Shown: positions 48,850 to 58,103 of the stretch, one piece after another
How positions within the stretch are numbered: position 1 is the first letter of the stretch
How the letters are laid out: each line of letters begins with the position of its first letter
The notes under the pieces: generated by a model
Seen by the model: only the letters and a program-made list of their open reading frames with translations
Told to the model about the DNA's origin: nothing
Databases searched by the model: none
Assembly (NCBI RefSeq): GCF_001662305.1
Contig: NZ_BDEP01000017.1
Location: forward strand, 1 to 64,000
DNA length: 64,000 nucleotides
Reading direction: 5' to 3'
Origin: Halomonas caseinilytica
Lineage (GTDB): Bacteria; Pseudomonadota; Gammaproteobacteria; Pseudomonadales; Halomonadaceae
Translations under genes and position numbers: made by a program

Positions 48850-49845
48850 ATGCGGGACTTCCTCAAGCGTCTGCCCAAGGCCGAACTCCATCTGCATATC
48901 GAGGGCACCCTGGAGCCCGAACTGATGATGGCGCTCGCCGAACGAAACGGCGTGAGCCTGCCCTACGCCTCGGAGGACGAGGTGCGTACCGCCTACGACT
49001 TCGCGGACCTGCAGTCGTTCCTGAACCTGTACTATCAGGGCATGAGCGTACTGCGCACCGAGCGCGACTTCCACGACCTGGCCATGGACTACTTCCAGCG
49101 CGCCCATGACGAAGGGGTGGTGCATGTCGAGATGCACGTCGACCCCCAGGCCCACATGGCAAGGGGCGTGTCCCTGCAAACGGTGATGGAAGGGCTTGGC
49201 CAGGCCCGCCGGCGAGCCGAGCGCGAGCTCGACATGTCTTCGGCGATGATCATGGCCTTTCTGCGCGACAGGCCCGCCGAGGAGGCGATGCAATTGCTGG
49301 AGCGTGCCGAACCCTACTGGGAGATCCTGGATGCCGTTGGCCTCGACAGTGCGGAGCTTGGCCATCCGCCGGCCAAGTTCGCCGAGGTCTTCCAGCGTGC
49401 ACGAGCCCTCGGGTTGCCCCGAGTGGCCCATGCCGGCGAGGAGGGGCCGCCCGAGTACATCCATGAGGCGCTGGACGTGCTGGATGTCTGTCGGGTGGAT
49501 CATGGCGTGCGCTGCCTGGAGGATCCGGCGCTGGTCGCTCGCCTGCGCGAGCAGGGTACGGTACTGACGGTCTGCCCGCTCTCCAACCTGCGCCTCAAGG
49601 TCGTCGAACGGCTTGATGACCATCCTTTGCCGCGGCTGCTGGAAGCCGGCCTGACCCTGACCCTGAACTCTGACGACCCGTCATACTTCGGCGGCGGCAT
49701 GCTGGATAACTTCGAGGCCTGTCATCGGGCCTTCGGCTGGTCACGCGATGTCTTCGTCGATCTGGCGCGCAACGCCATCGATGCGGCCTTCATGAGCGAG
49801 GCACGTCGCGACGAGCTGCTCGAACGACTGGCGAGTTGCGACTAG
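48850..49845 (+). CDS. Adenine deaminase (adenosine-deaminase family)
   Basis: A 331-residue zinc aminohydrolase. Metal and catalytic motifs are HLHIEGTLEPEL, HAGEEGPPEYIHEAL, VDHGVRC and NSDDPSYFGG. The MHVDPQAH segment is typical of the adenine-deaminating branch of this family, so the likely reaction is adenine to hypoxanthine rather than adenosine to inosine. That fits the xanthine dehydrogenase and guanine deaminase downstream. GAGG precedes the ATG. Confidence 0.83.
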   Translation: MRDFLKRLPKAELHLHIEGTLEPELMMALAERNGVSLPYASEDEVRTAYDFADLQSFLNLYYQGMSVLRTERDFHDLAMDYFQRAHDEGVVHVEMHVDPQAHMARGVSLQTVMEGLGQARRRAERELDMSSAMIMAFLRDRPAEEAMQLLERAEPYWEILDAVGLDSAELGHPPAKFAEVFQRARALGLPRVAHAGEEGPPEYIHEALDVLDVCRVDHGVRCLEDPALVARLREQGTVLTVCPLSNLRLKVVERLDDHPLPRLLEAGLTLTLNSDDPSYFGGGMLDNFEACHRAFGWSRDVFVDLARNAIDAAFMSEARRDELLERLASCD

Positions 49846-49902
49846 CCGCCCCGATTGCCAAGCCCGCCGATGCAATACAGCCGGGTGGCGGAGCGGATGC
49901 CA

Positions 49903-50745
49903 TCATCCCCAGTGGCTCAGCGTCACACCGGCCAGGATCAGCCCGCCGGCCAGCAGGCGCTCCCGGCGCAGCGGTTCCTCGAGCCAGACCACCCCGATGG
50001 CGATGGCAAACAGAACGCTGGTCTCGCGCAGCGCCGCCACAAGGGGGATTGGCGCCTGGGTCATGGCCCAGATGGTAACGCCATAGGCACCGAGGGAAAG
50101 GGCGCCTCCCATCAGCCCGACCCGCCAGTGGCGACCCAGTTGCGGCAAGGTTCGGGGGCCGTGCAGGACGACCAGGACCAGGAGCATGGCGAAACCGTTG
50201 AGCAGAAACAGCCAGATGACATAGCCAACGGCGTCGCCGTTGGCGCGTGCGCCACTGCCATCGGCGAGGGTATAGCCGGCGATAAAGGCGGATGTGATCA
50301 GTGCATTGACCAGCGAGGTGCGTTCGAGACGGTAGCGACGTCCTCCAGGGAATGCCATGCACAGGATACCGAGGACCAGCAGGGCGATGCCGGCATAGCC
50401 CAGTGATGAGGGCTGATCGCTGAGCAGGCCGATGCCGATCAGCGTGACCAGCAGGGGCGCACAGCCTCGCGCGATGGGATATACCTGGCCCAGATCGCCA
50501 CCCCGATAGGAACGGGCGAGGAAGATGTTGTAGCCGAGATGCAGGACCACGGAGGCCATCAGCCAGGGCCAGGCGGTGGTGTTGGGCAATGGCACGAAGG
50601 CCATGCCGAACAGCGCGATGACGCCGCAGCCGACCTGGATCAATGAGATGCTCAGCAGGCGGTCAAGGCCGACCTTGACCAGTGCATTCCAGCTGGCGTG
50701 CATCAAGGCGCTGGCCAGCACGGCGAGAAAGACGGGCGTCGTCAC
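49903..50745 (-). CDS. EamA/DMT-family transporter
   Basis: A 280-residue protein with about ten membrane segments in two EamA halves (FLAVLASALMHASWNALVKVGLD and the later LVTLIGIGLLSD and GGALSLGAYGVTIWA segments). The family exports or imports small metabolites; substrate unknown. It converges with the adenine deaminase gene and lies near the purine genes, but no specific purine motif is visible. Confidence 0.85.
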   Translation of the reverse strand: MTTPVFLAVLASALMHASWNALVKVGLDRLLSISLIQVGCGVIALFGMAFVPLPNTTAWPWLMASVVLHLGYNIFLARSYRGGDLGQVYPIARGCAPLLVTLIGIGLLSDQPSSLGYAGIALLVLGILCMAFPGGRRYRLERTSLVNALITSAFIAGYTLADGSGARANGDAVGYVIWLFLLNGFAMLLVLVVLHGPRTLPQLGRHWRVGLMGGALSLGAYGVTIWAMTQAPIPLVAALRETSVLFAIAIGVVWLEEPLRRERLLAGGLILAGVTLSHWG

Positions 50746-50947
50746 AGCATGTCCCTTGCGTCAATGAAGCGATCGTCCCGGATACCGGGAAGAGGCCTTC
50801 TTCCATGGCGTTGTCCTACCATGTCACAGAGTCGACACAGAGGTCGATGCCACGCCATGGAGCATCGTCATGGCGAAACCCCATGGGTGTGGTGGTGTCG
50901 GTGTGCCCTGTAAAGACCACCGATGTGTCGGGGTGGTGGCGAGTGGG

Positions 50948-52300
50948 TCAACTGGCCATCGCGGCGGCCGGATGTTCGGCATCACGTTGATGGATGCATT
51001 CGCCGTTGGCCCAGGTAGCGTGCACGGCACGGTCGTCGCCCAGCATCATCAAGGCGAAGAGTCGCTCGGCGAGCGTCCGGCAGCGGGCGGTGCGCCTGGC
51101 GAGCAGCGGGGTGGCCTCGGGATCGAGCACCACGATATCGGCTTCGCCGCCTTCGCGCAGCCGTCCGATGTGTTCATCCAGATGCAGGGCGCGGGCGTTG
51201 CCGAGGGTCAGTCGATAGAACCCCTGCCAGGCGGTCAGCGGCTGATCGAGCAACTGGCCGACCTGATAGGCGGCCCTGAGGGTGCCGAGTCCCGAGAGGT
51301 CGGTGCCGCCGCCCACGTCGCTGGCCAGGCTGGTGGCCAGGCCGGCCTCCTGGCAGGCCTGGCGATCGAAGAGGCCGCTGCCGAGAAAGAGGTTGGAGGT
51401 GGGGCAGAAGGCGATGTTGGCCCCGGCATCGGCCAGTCGGCGTCGCATCGGCTGGGTGAGGTGGATGCCGTGGGCGAAGGTGCTGCGTGGCCCGACCAGG
51501 CCGAAGCGTTCGTAGACGCCCAGGTAATCCTCGCACTCGGGGAAGAGCTCGGCGACCCAGTCGATCTCGCCGAGATTCTCCGAGAGATGGGTCTGCAGGT
51601 GCAGGTCGGGCGCATTTCTCAGCACCGCGCCGGTGGCATCGAGCTGTTCGCGGGTGGAGGTCGGGGCGAAGCGCGGCGTCAGGGTATAGCCCAGACGGTC
51701 TCGGCCGTGCCAGTCGGCGATCAGGCGCTCGCTGTCGGCGAGGCCGCCGAGGGTGTCGTCGAGCAGGCCATCCGGAGCGTGGCGGTCCATCAACACCTTG
51801 CCGGCCAGCATGCGCAGGCCGCGTCGACGGGCGGCATGGAAGAAGGCATCGACGGAGCCGGGATGTGAGGTGCAGAAGACCTGGGCGGTGGTGGTGCCGA
51901 CCCGCAAGGATTCGTCGAGAAAGGCCTCGGCGACGCTCTCGGCGTGGGCGCGTTCGGCGAAGCGGCATTCCTCCGGGAAGGTGTATTCGTTGAGCCAGTC
52001 GAGCAGTTGCCGGCCGTAGGAGGCCATGATGTCGAGCTGGACGTAATGCACATGGGTGTCGATGAAGCCCGGCATCATCAGCTTGCCGCTGTAGTCGACC
52101 ACTTCGATGCCGGCGGGCAGGCGAGAGGCCAGCTCGGTGTAGTCGGCGACGGCACGAATGCGGCCCTCGTCGAGCCAGAGGGCGCCGTCCTCGTGATAGC
52201 GCACGCTGCCGGAGGCGGGGCTGTCGCCGTCGCCGGGATCGGCGTCGAAGCTCAGCAGGGAGCCGCGCAGGACGCGCATGGCGGGTCGGGGGTTAGTCAT
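50948..52300 (-). CDS. guaD: Guanine deaminase
   Basis: A 450-residue amidohydrolase that converts guanine to xanthine. The zinc motif DTHVHYVQLDIMASYG, the HLSENLGEIDWVAELFPE motif, FAHGIHL, and SDVGGGTDLS are all typical of GuaD. It is on the same strand as, and 156 bases from, xdhC. The 202 bases on its 3-prime side (50746-50947) contain short inverted words but no gene that I can support. Confidence 0.92.
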   Translation of the reverse strand: MTNPRPAMRVLRGSLLSFDADPGDGDSPASGSVRYHEDGALWLDEGRIRAVADYTELASRLPAGIEVVDYSGKLMMPGFIDTHVHYVQLDIMASYGRQLLDWLNEYTFPEECRFAERAHAESVAEAFLDESLRVGTTTAQVFCTSHPGSVDAFFHAARRRGLRMLAGKVLMDRHAPDGLLDDTLGGLADSERLIADWHGRDRLGYTLTPRFAPTSTREQLDATGAVLRNAPDLHLQTHLSENLGEIDWVAELFPECEDYLGVYERFGLVGPRSTFAHGIHLTQPMRRRLADAGANIAFCPTSNLFLGSGLFDRQACQEAGLATSLASDVGGGTDLSGLGTLRAAYQVGQLLDQPLTAWQGFYRLTLGNARALHLDEHIGRLREGGEADIVVLDPEATPLLARRTARCRTLAERLFALMMLGDDRAVHATWANGECIHQRDAEHPAAAMAS

Positions 52301-52456
52301 AGCATTCTCCAGTCATTTTGGCATCCGGCAAACGGGGCCTGGCCGCCGTCGACGAGCTGTCGTGAGGGCGCTACATCCACCGTTCATGGCGGATGAACTT
52401 CGCTTCACCTTGTCGTCGGGAAAGCGCCTCGTCGCGGATCCGTCAGAGCAACCTGT

Positions 52457-53338
52457 CTAGTCGCGTGGTGGCGTAAAGGCATCACGCAGTACCTCGGGGG
52501 CCACGCCGAGCCGGTCCGGACGCTGGACATCCGGCTTGAGCGTGAGCAGTTCGGCGGCAGTCGCCAGGGCGATCTCGTAGGGACGCTTGCCCTTGGCGCC
52601 GGGGATGCCGATGGGACAGCGCACGCCGTCCAGGGCAGCGGTATCGTGACCGGCGTCGGCCAGCCGTCGGCGAAAGCTCGCCCACTTGGAGGCCGAGCCG
52701 ATCAGGCCGAGCGAGGCACAGTCGCCGCGCCGCAGCAGAGCGTCGACCAGGGCACGATCCTCGGCGTGATCATGGGTCATCACCAGGGCATGGCAGCCAG
52801 AGGGTAGCGAGTCCACGGCGCTGGCGACGTCGATGCCCTCGGGACCGGTGGCGATGCGCCGACAGCTCAGTCGTTCGTGATGATCGAGCTCGTTCGGGAA
52901 GGCATCGTCCCGGCTGTCGAACCACAGCAAACGCCAGGGCAGTGGAGCGAGTATCTCGACCAGTGCCCGGCCCACGTGTCCGGCACCGAACAGTGCCACC
53001 GTCATCTCGGCGCCGGTGAAGACCTCGATCAGCACGTGGACGTAGCCGCCGCAGCACTGGCCGGAGCGACCGCCCAGCGGGAAGGCCTCGAGGTGACTGC
53101 CGCCCTCGCCGCCGGCCAGGGCGGCACGGGCGACATCGATCACCTGAAACTCGAAGCTGCCGCCGCCGAGGGTGTCGTGGACGCTGTCCGGGGTGATCAC
53201 CATCTTGGCGCCGGGCTCCCGTGGCGTGGACCCCGCCGTGCCCACTACGCTGGCCAGGGCATGGGGACGGGCCTGTCGCTGCAGCCGGTCGAGGGCCGCA
53301 TGCCATGCCCCGGCGGCCGCGCTGTCATGCCGGGGCAT
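52457..53338 (-). CDS. xdhC: Xanthine dehydrogenase accessory protein XdhC
   Basis: A 293-residue XdhC/CoxI-family chaperone that binds molybdenum cofactor and inserts it after sulfuration into XdhB. It has the N-terminal ASVVGTAGSTPREPGAKMVI and the Rossmann-like VALFGAGHVGRALVEIL, plus LGLIGSASKWASFRRRL. It begins 14 bases inside the end of xdhB, so translation is coupled. Confidence 0.92.
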   Translation of the reverse strand: MPRHDSAAAGAWHAALDRLQRQARPHALASVVGTAGSTPREPGAKMVITPDSVHDTLGGGSFEFQVIDVARAALAGGEGGSHLEAFPLGGRSGQCCGGYVHVLIEVFTGAEMTVALFGAGHVGRALVEILAPLPWRLLWFDSRDDAFPNELDHHERLSCRRIATGPEGIDVASAVDSLPSGCHALVMTHDHAEDRALVDALLRRGDCASLGLIGSASKWASFRRRLADAGHDTAALDGVRCPIGIPGAKGKRPYEIALATAAELLTLKPDVQRPDRLGVAPEVLRDAFTPPRD

Positions 53339-55751
53339 GGTCGGATCTCCTGGGGCTGGTGGCGTCCTCGGCGCGTCGCCGTAATGTCTCGGCAGCCATC
53401 AGCACGCGCTCCGGGGTGGCCGGGGTGTCCAGCGCCGGGCTTTCGCGATAGTCGACCAGGCTGGCCAGGGCGTCGCGCAGTGCCGACCAGACCGAGATGC
53501 TGAGCATGAAGGGCGGCTCGCCCACAGCCTTGGAGCGGTAGATGCTGGCCTGGGAATTGGGGTGCCCCTCCAGCAGCTCGACATTGAAGGTCGGTGGCAG
53601 GTCGCCGAAGGCCGGAATCTTGTAGGTGGAGGGACCGTCGGAGACCAGTCGTCCGGCGTCGTTCCACTTGAGTTCCTCGCTGGTCAGCCAGCCCATCCCC
53701 TGGATGAAGGCACCCTCTATCTGGCCGATATCGATGGCTGGATTCAGCGAGTCGCCGACGTCGTGGAGGATGTCGGCGCGGCTCAGCCGATATTCGCCGG
53801 ACAGGGTGTCGACCTCGACCTCGGCCACGGCGGCACCATGGGCGAAGTAGTAGAAAGGACGGCCACGGCCGCTGGCACGGTCATAGTGAATCAGCGGCGT
53901 GGCGTAGAAGCCTTTCTCGGAGAGCGAGACGCGGCCCATGTAGGCGGCCTGGATCAATTCGCCCCAGGGGATGCGCCGTTCGCTCTCGCCGATGCCGGCC
54001 ACCAGGTGGCCGTCTTCCAGGCGCATGGCCTCCCGGTCGAGTCCACCGTTTTCCTGGTCGAAATGTGCGGCGGCAAAATCGAAGAGTCGCTCGCGCAGCT
54101 TGCTCGCTGCATCGCGGGCGGCCTGACCATTGAGATCGGCACCGCTGGAAGCGGCGGTGGGCGAGGTATTGGGCACCTTGTCGGTGCGCGTGGCGCTGAT
54201 ACGCACGCGTTCCAGGTCGAGTCCAAGCTCCCGGGCGACCACCTGGCAGACCTTGGTGTGCAGGCCCTGGCCCATTTCGGTGCCGCCGTGATTGATCATC
54301 ACGCTGCCGTCGGTGTAGACGAGCAGCAGGGCGCCGGCCTGGTTGAGGTGCTGCACGGTGAAGGAAATGCCGAATTTCACCGGCGTCAGCGCCAGGCCCT
54401 TCTTGATGATCGGACTGGTCGCATTGAAGGCGGTGATTTCCCGACGTCGCTGCCAGTAGTCGCTGCTCGTCTCGAGTTGGGCGACGATGTCATGCAGCAG
54501 GCTCAACTGCTCGACGCGTTGTCCATAATGGGTCACATCGCGGGCCGCTCCGCTGTCGTCCGCAGCGCGATAGAGATTGCGCTTGCGGATGGTCAGCGGG
54601 TCCTCGCCGAGATGACGGGCGATGTCATCCATGGCCCGCTCGATGATCATCATGCCCTGGGGGCCGCCGAAGCCACGGAAGGCGGTATTGGAGGCGGTGT
54701 TGGTGCGCGCGCGATGGCCGGTGACCCGGGCGTCGCCGAGCGAGTAGGCATTGTCGGCATGGAACATGGCACGGTCGACCACGGCATCCGAGAGGTCCGG
54801 TGAATAGCCGCAGTCGCCGATGACGGTGATCTCACCGCCGGCGAGTACGCCGCGCTCGTCGAAGCCGAGACGGTAGCGGTTGTGAAAGGGATGGCGCTTG
54901 CCGGTGGCGCGGGTGTCCTCGGCGCGCGGCAGGCGCAGCTTGGCGGCGCGACCGGTGCGCCGGGCGATGATGGCGGCGATGCAGGCCCAGGGCGAGGCCT
55001 GGGTTTCCTTGCCGCCGAAGCCGCCGCCCATGCGGCGCATCTCCATGGTCACGGCGTGGAAGGGAATGTCGAGTACCTCGGCGACCAGCTTCTGCGTCTC
55101 GCTGGGATGCTGGTTGGAGGTGTAGACCATCACGCCTTCATCCTCGGTGGGCACCACCAGGCAGGCCTGCCCCTCGAGATAAAAGTGCTCCTGGCCGCCG
55201 ACGAACTGCTTGCCCTCGAGACGATGAGGCGCGCTATCAAGGGCACGCTGCCAGTCGCCGCGCTCCTGGACATGGGTGGGCCGCACGAATTCCTCACGCT
55301 CGGTGGCCGCCACCGGATCGAGGCAGGCGGGTCGCTCGTCGATCTCGACCACGGCTTCCTTGACGGCCAGCCGCGCGGCCTTGTGGCTCTCGGCGGCGAC
55401 CGCGAACAGGCACTGGCCGACATAGCTGATCTCGTCGCCGGCGAAGATCGGATCCCCCGGGAAGACCGGGCCGATGTCGGTATGGCCGGGAACATCCGCC
55501 AGGGTGATGACATCGACCACGCCGGGCGCGGACCTGACCTTCTCCAGATCCAGGCGATTGAGCCAGCCATGGGCCACCGGGGACAGGCCGAGCGCGACGT
55601 GCAGCGTATCGGCCGGGGCCGGCAGATCGTCGATATAGGCGGCGCGGCCGGTCACGTGCTTGACGGCGCTCTCATGGGCGCGGGGCGCGCCGGCCGATCC
55701 CTGGCGCTCTGTCGTGTCGGGTGAAGGGGAGAGCCTAGTGAGCGTACGCAT
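53325..55751 (-). CDS. xdhB: Xanthine dehydrogenase, molybdopterin subunit
   Basis: An 808-residue large subunit. Moco-binding motifs include RRMGGGFGGKETQASP, GFGGPQGMMIIERAMDDIA, GTEMGQGLHTKV and GEPPFMLSISVWSAL with the catalytic glutamate. It oxidises hypoxanthine to xanthine and urate at the molybdenum centre. It overlaps xdhA by 17 bases and xdhC by 14, so the three form one operon. Confidence 0.94.
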   Translation of the reverse strand: MRTLTRLSPSPDTTERQGSAGAPRAHESAVKHVTGRAAYIDDLPAPADTLHVALGLSPVAHGWLNRLDLEKVRSAPGVVDVITLADVPGHTDIGPVFPGDPIFAGDEISYVGQCLFAVAAESHKAARLAVKEAVVEIDERPACLDPVAATEREEFVRPTHVQERGDWQRALDSAPHRLEGKQFVGGQEHFYLEGQACLVVPTEDEGVMVYTSNQHPSETQKLVAEVLDIPFHAVTMEMRRMGGGFGGKETQASPWACIAAIIARRTGRAAKLRLPRAEDTRATGKRHPFHNRYRLGFDERGVLAGGEITVIGDCGYSPDLSDAVVDRAMFHADNAYSLGDARVTGHRARTNTASNTAFRGFGGPQGMMIIERAMDDIARHLGEDPLTIRKRNLYRAADDSGAARDVTHYGQRVEQLSLLHDIVAQLETSSDYWQRRREITAFNATSPIIKKGLALTPVKFGISFTVQHLNQAGALLLVYTDGSVMINHGGTEMGQGLHTKVCQVVARELGLDLERVRISATRTDKVPNTSPTAASSGADLNGQAARDAASKLRERLFDFAAAHFDQENGGLDREAMRLEDGHLVAGIGESERRIPWGELIQAAYMGRVSLSEKGFYATPLIHYDRASGRGRPFYYFAHGAAVAEVEVDTLSGEYRLSRADILHDVGDSLNPAIDIGQIEGAFIQGMGWLTSEELKWNDAGRLVSDGPSTYKIPAFGDLPPTFNVELLEGHPNSQASIYRSKAVGEPPFMLSISVWSALRDALASLVDYRESPALDTPATPERVLMAAETLRRRAEDATSPRRSDHAPA

Positions 55752-57228
55752 CGAGAGTCACCTTGGTCGCAGCGTCGTTGTTGTTGGGTGTCGCCTCGGC
55801 GGGGGGCATGTCAGCCTCGATCATCAGGCGCAGGCGTTCGAGCATGTTGCCAGCGGCGGTGCGGCGGTACTCGGCGCTGCCGCGAACATCGCTCATCGGT
55901 GTCAATTCCTCGCCCAGCACCGCGCGGGCGGCAGCGAAGATAGCGGGGTCGGGCGCGCACCCTTCCAGGGCGGCCTCGGTCTTGGTGGCGCGTCGCGGGA
56001 TGGCGGCCATGCCGCCGAAGCCCAGGCGGACGTCACGCATCACGCCGTTATCGAGCCGCCAGGCGAAGGCGGCGAGCACCGCCGAGATGTCGTCCTCTCG
56101 GCGTTTGGACAACTTCCATACCTTGAGATTCTGCGCCGGTGTCGGCCGCGGGAGGAAGATGGCGGCGATGAACTCGTTCTCGCCCAGGGCCGTTTTGCGG
56201 TAATCGAGGAAGAAATCTGACAGCGGCAGCTCGCGAGCGCCATCCGGGCCGTCCAGGCGCAGCCGGGCATCCAGGGCCAGCAACACCGGCGGGGTGTCGC
56301 CGATGGGGGAGGCATTGGCGATGTTGCCGCCCAGGGTGCCGCGGTTGCGGATCTGCGACGAGGCGAAGCGGTGCATCAGGTGCTCGAAGGCCGGGTAGTG
56401 CTCGGCGAGCAGTGGGGTCATGTCGGCCAGTGTCACTGCCGCACCGATCCACCAGCCGTCAGGCGTCTCGTCGATGCTGGTGAGTTCTGCGACCTGGCGC
56501 ACGTCGATGATGTCGTCGAGCGGCTTGAGCTGCTGCGTGGTTTCCAGCCACAGGTCGGTACCGCCGGCTACCAGGCGCGCCTTGGGGCGCCGGCGCTTCA
56601 GGTCGCGCAGGGCGGCGATATCCTGGGGAGCGACATAATGACCGGCAGTGGGCGACTCGCCGCCCTCGGGACGGCGCAGCCAGGCGACATGGCTGCTCAG
56701 GTGGGGATCGTCGGCCCAGGCAGGCTGGACGTCGGGGTAGTCGGCCATGCTGAGGGCGGCATCGCGAATCGGTCGATAGCCGGTGCAGCGGCATAGGTTA
56801 CCGCCCAGCGCCGCCTCGAGGCGCTCCTGGGTCAAGGGGGCGGGGGCGCGACGCTGCTCTTCATGGAGGGTGAACAGCGACATCACGATGCCCGGTGTGC
56901 AGAATCCGCACTGGCTGCCATGGTGGTCGACCATGGCGGCCTGGGCCGGATGCAGTGCGTCGCCCCGCGCCAGGCCTTCCACGGTGACCAGGTGGCAGCC
57001 GTCGATCTGATGGGCGGGCAGGATGCAGGCGTTGGCGTTGCGGTAGACCAGCTCGCCCAGGGCATCCGGCTCGCCGATGGCCACGGTGCAGGCGCCACAG
57101 TCGCCGGAGGCACAGCCCTCCTTGGTCCCGGTGCGCCCGAGATGCACGCGCAGCAATTCGAGCAGGCTGGTGTCGGCGGTGACGTCGCTGCAGCGACGTC
57201 GTTCGCCATTCAGGTAGAAGTCGATCAT
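55735..57228 (-). CDS. xdhA: Xanthine dehydrogenase, Fe-S/FAD subunit
   Basis: About 497 residues from the ATG at 57228 (MIDFYLNGERRR). The N-terminal [2Fe-2S] domain has CASGDCGACTVAIG, the second cluster is CGFCTPGIVMSLF and CRCTGYRPI, and the FAD domain has GGNIANASPIGDTPP. Electrons pass from XdhB to NAD through these centres. A RutR-type operator lies 52 bases upstream, between this gene and the divergent regulator. Confidence 0.94.
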   Translation of the reverse strand: MIDFYLNGERRRCSDVTADTSLLELLRVHLGRTGTKEGCASGDCGACTVAIGEPDALGELVYRNANACILPAHQIDGCHLVTVEGLARGDALHPAQAAMVDHHGSQCGFCTPGIVMSLFTLHEEQRRAPAPLTQERLEAALGGNLCRCTGYRPIRDAALSMADYPDVQPAWADDPHLSSHVAWLRRPEGGESPTAGHYVAPQDIAALRDLKRRRPKARLVAGGTDLWLETTQQLKPLDDIIDVRQVAELTSIDETPDGWWIGAAVTLADMTPLLAEHYPAFEHLMHRFASSQIRNRGTLGGNIANASPIGDTPPVLLALDARLRLDGPDGARELPLSDFFLDYRKTALGENEFIAAIFLPRPTPAQNLKVWKLSKRREDDISAVLAAFAWRLDNGVMRDVRLGFGGMAAIPRRATKTEAALEGCAPDPAIFAAARAVLGEELTPMSDVRGSAEYRRTAAGNMLERLRLMIEADMPPAEATPNNNDAATKVTLDAYAH

Positions 57229-57279
57229 GGCCGGCTCCGTTTGTCGTTGTATCGGATAAAGCACGTGATACTTCAATTC

Positions 57280-57295
57280 TTGACCATGTGGTCAG
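57280..57295. promoter_or_regulatory. RutR-type operator between xdhA and its regulator
   Basis: TTGACCATGTGGTCAG matches the E. coli RutR consensus TTGACCAnnTGGTCAA at 13 of 14 fixed bases. It lies 52 bases before xdhA and 131 before the divergent TetR gene. Binding by that regulator is inferred. Confidence 0.75.
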
Positions 57296-57425
57296 TTTTG
57301 GCAAGTCTCGGTTCGCCTTTTTTCGGGTTACCCGTTGCGTTTTCCACCCTGAGCGAATTGCCTGCACTCCGACTGTCAGGCAAGCTCATGATCCCAAACA
57401 CCTGTCGTCGAGCTGATGAGACTTC

Positions 57426-58085
57426 ATGGCCAAGGCAATGCAGTACAGCGAACAAGAGGGCGGCGCCATCCGCCAACGCAACGAGAAAGCGATCCTGGCG
57501 GCGGCGGAGCGTGTCTTTGCGCGGCACGGTTATCGCGGCGCCAGCTTGCAGGAAATCGCCGAGCAGGCCGAGTTGCCCAAGTCCAATGTCCTCTATTACA
57601 TGGGCAGCAAGCGCAAGCTATACGTGCGCCTGCTGGAACGCATGATGGGGCGCTGGAATGCCATGCTCGATGACATCTCGGCCGAGGACGATCCCGCCGA
57701 GGTGCTCTCTGCCTTCATTCGCTCCAAGATGCAGATGTCGCGACGTCACCCGGAAGGTTCGCGGCTGTTCGCCAGCGAGATTCTCGGCGGCGCGCCTTTC
57801 CTTCAGGAATACCTGCGCGGCGAGCTGCGCGAATGGGTGCAGAGCCGCGCGGCAGTGTTCCGGGAGTGGGCCGACCGGGGCCTGATGGATCCGGTCGATC
57901 CGGTCTGGCTGATCTTTCTGATCTGGTCGTCCACCCAGCACTACGCGGACTTCGAGGCCCAGGTGCTGGGCATCACCGGGCGTGAGTCACTGGGCGACGA
58001 CGATCTCGAGGAGATCACGCGCTTTCTGACCCGGGTGGTGCTCAAGGGGTGCGGGGTGCGCCACCCCGAACCGGCTGTCGAATAG
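57426..58085 (+). CDS. TetR-family regulator, RutR-like
   Basis: A 219-residue TetR protein. The DNA-binding helix-turn-helix is AERVFARHGYRGASLQEIAEQAELPKSNVLYYMGSKRKLY, and the C-terminal domain resembles the RutR ligand domain (SRLFASEILGGAPFLQEYLRGELREWV). RutR senses uracil or thymine, and its relatives respond to pyrimidines or purines. Its position beside xdhABC and two RutR-type sites suggests control of purine use. The effector is not known. Confidence 0.85.
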   Translation: MAKAMQYSEQEGGAIRQRNEKAILAAAERVFARHGYRGASLQEIAEQAELPKSNVLYYMGSKRKLYVRLLERMMGRWNAMLDDISAEDDPAEVLSAFIRSKMQMSRRHPEGSRLFASEILGGAPFLQEYLRGELREWVQSRAAVFREWADRGLMDPVDPVWLIFLIWSSTQHYADFEAQVLGITGRESLGDDDLEEITRFLTRVVLKGCGVRHPEPAVE

Positions 58086-58103
58086 AACCTTGTTGGCCCT
58101 CGC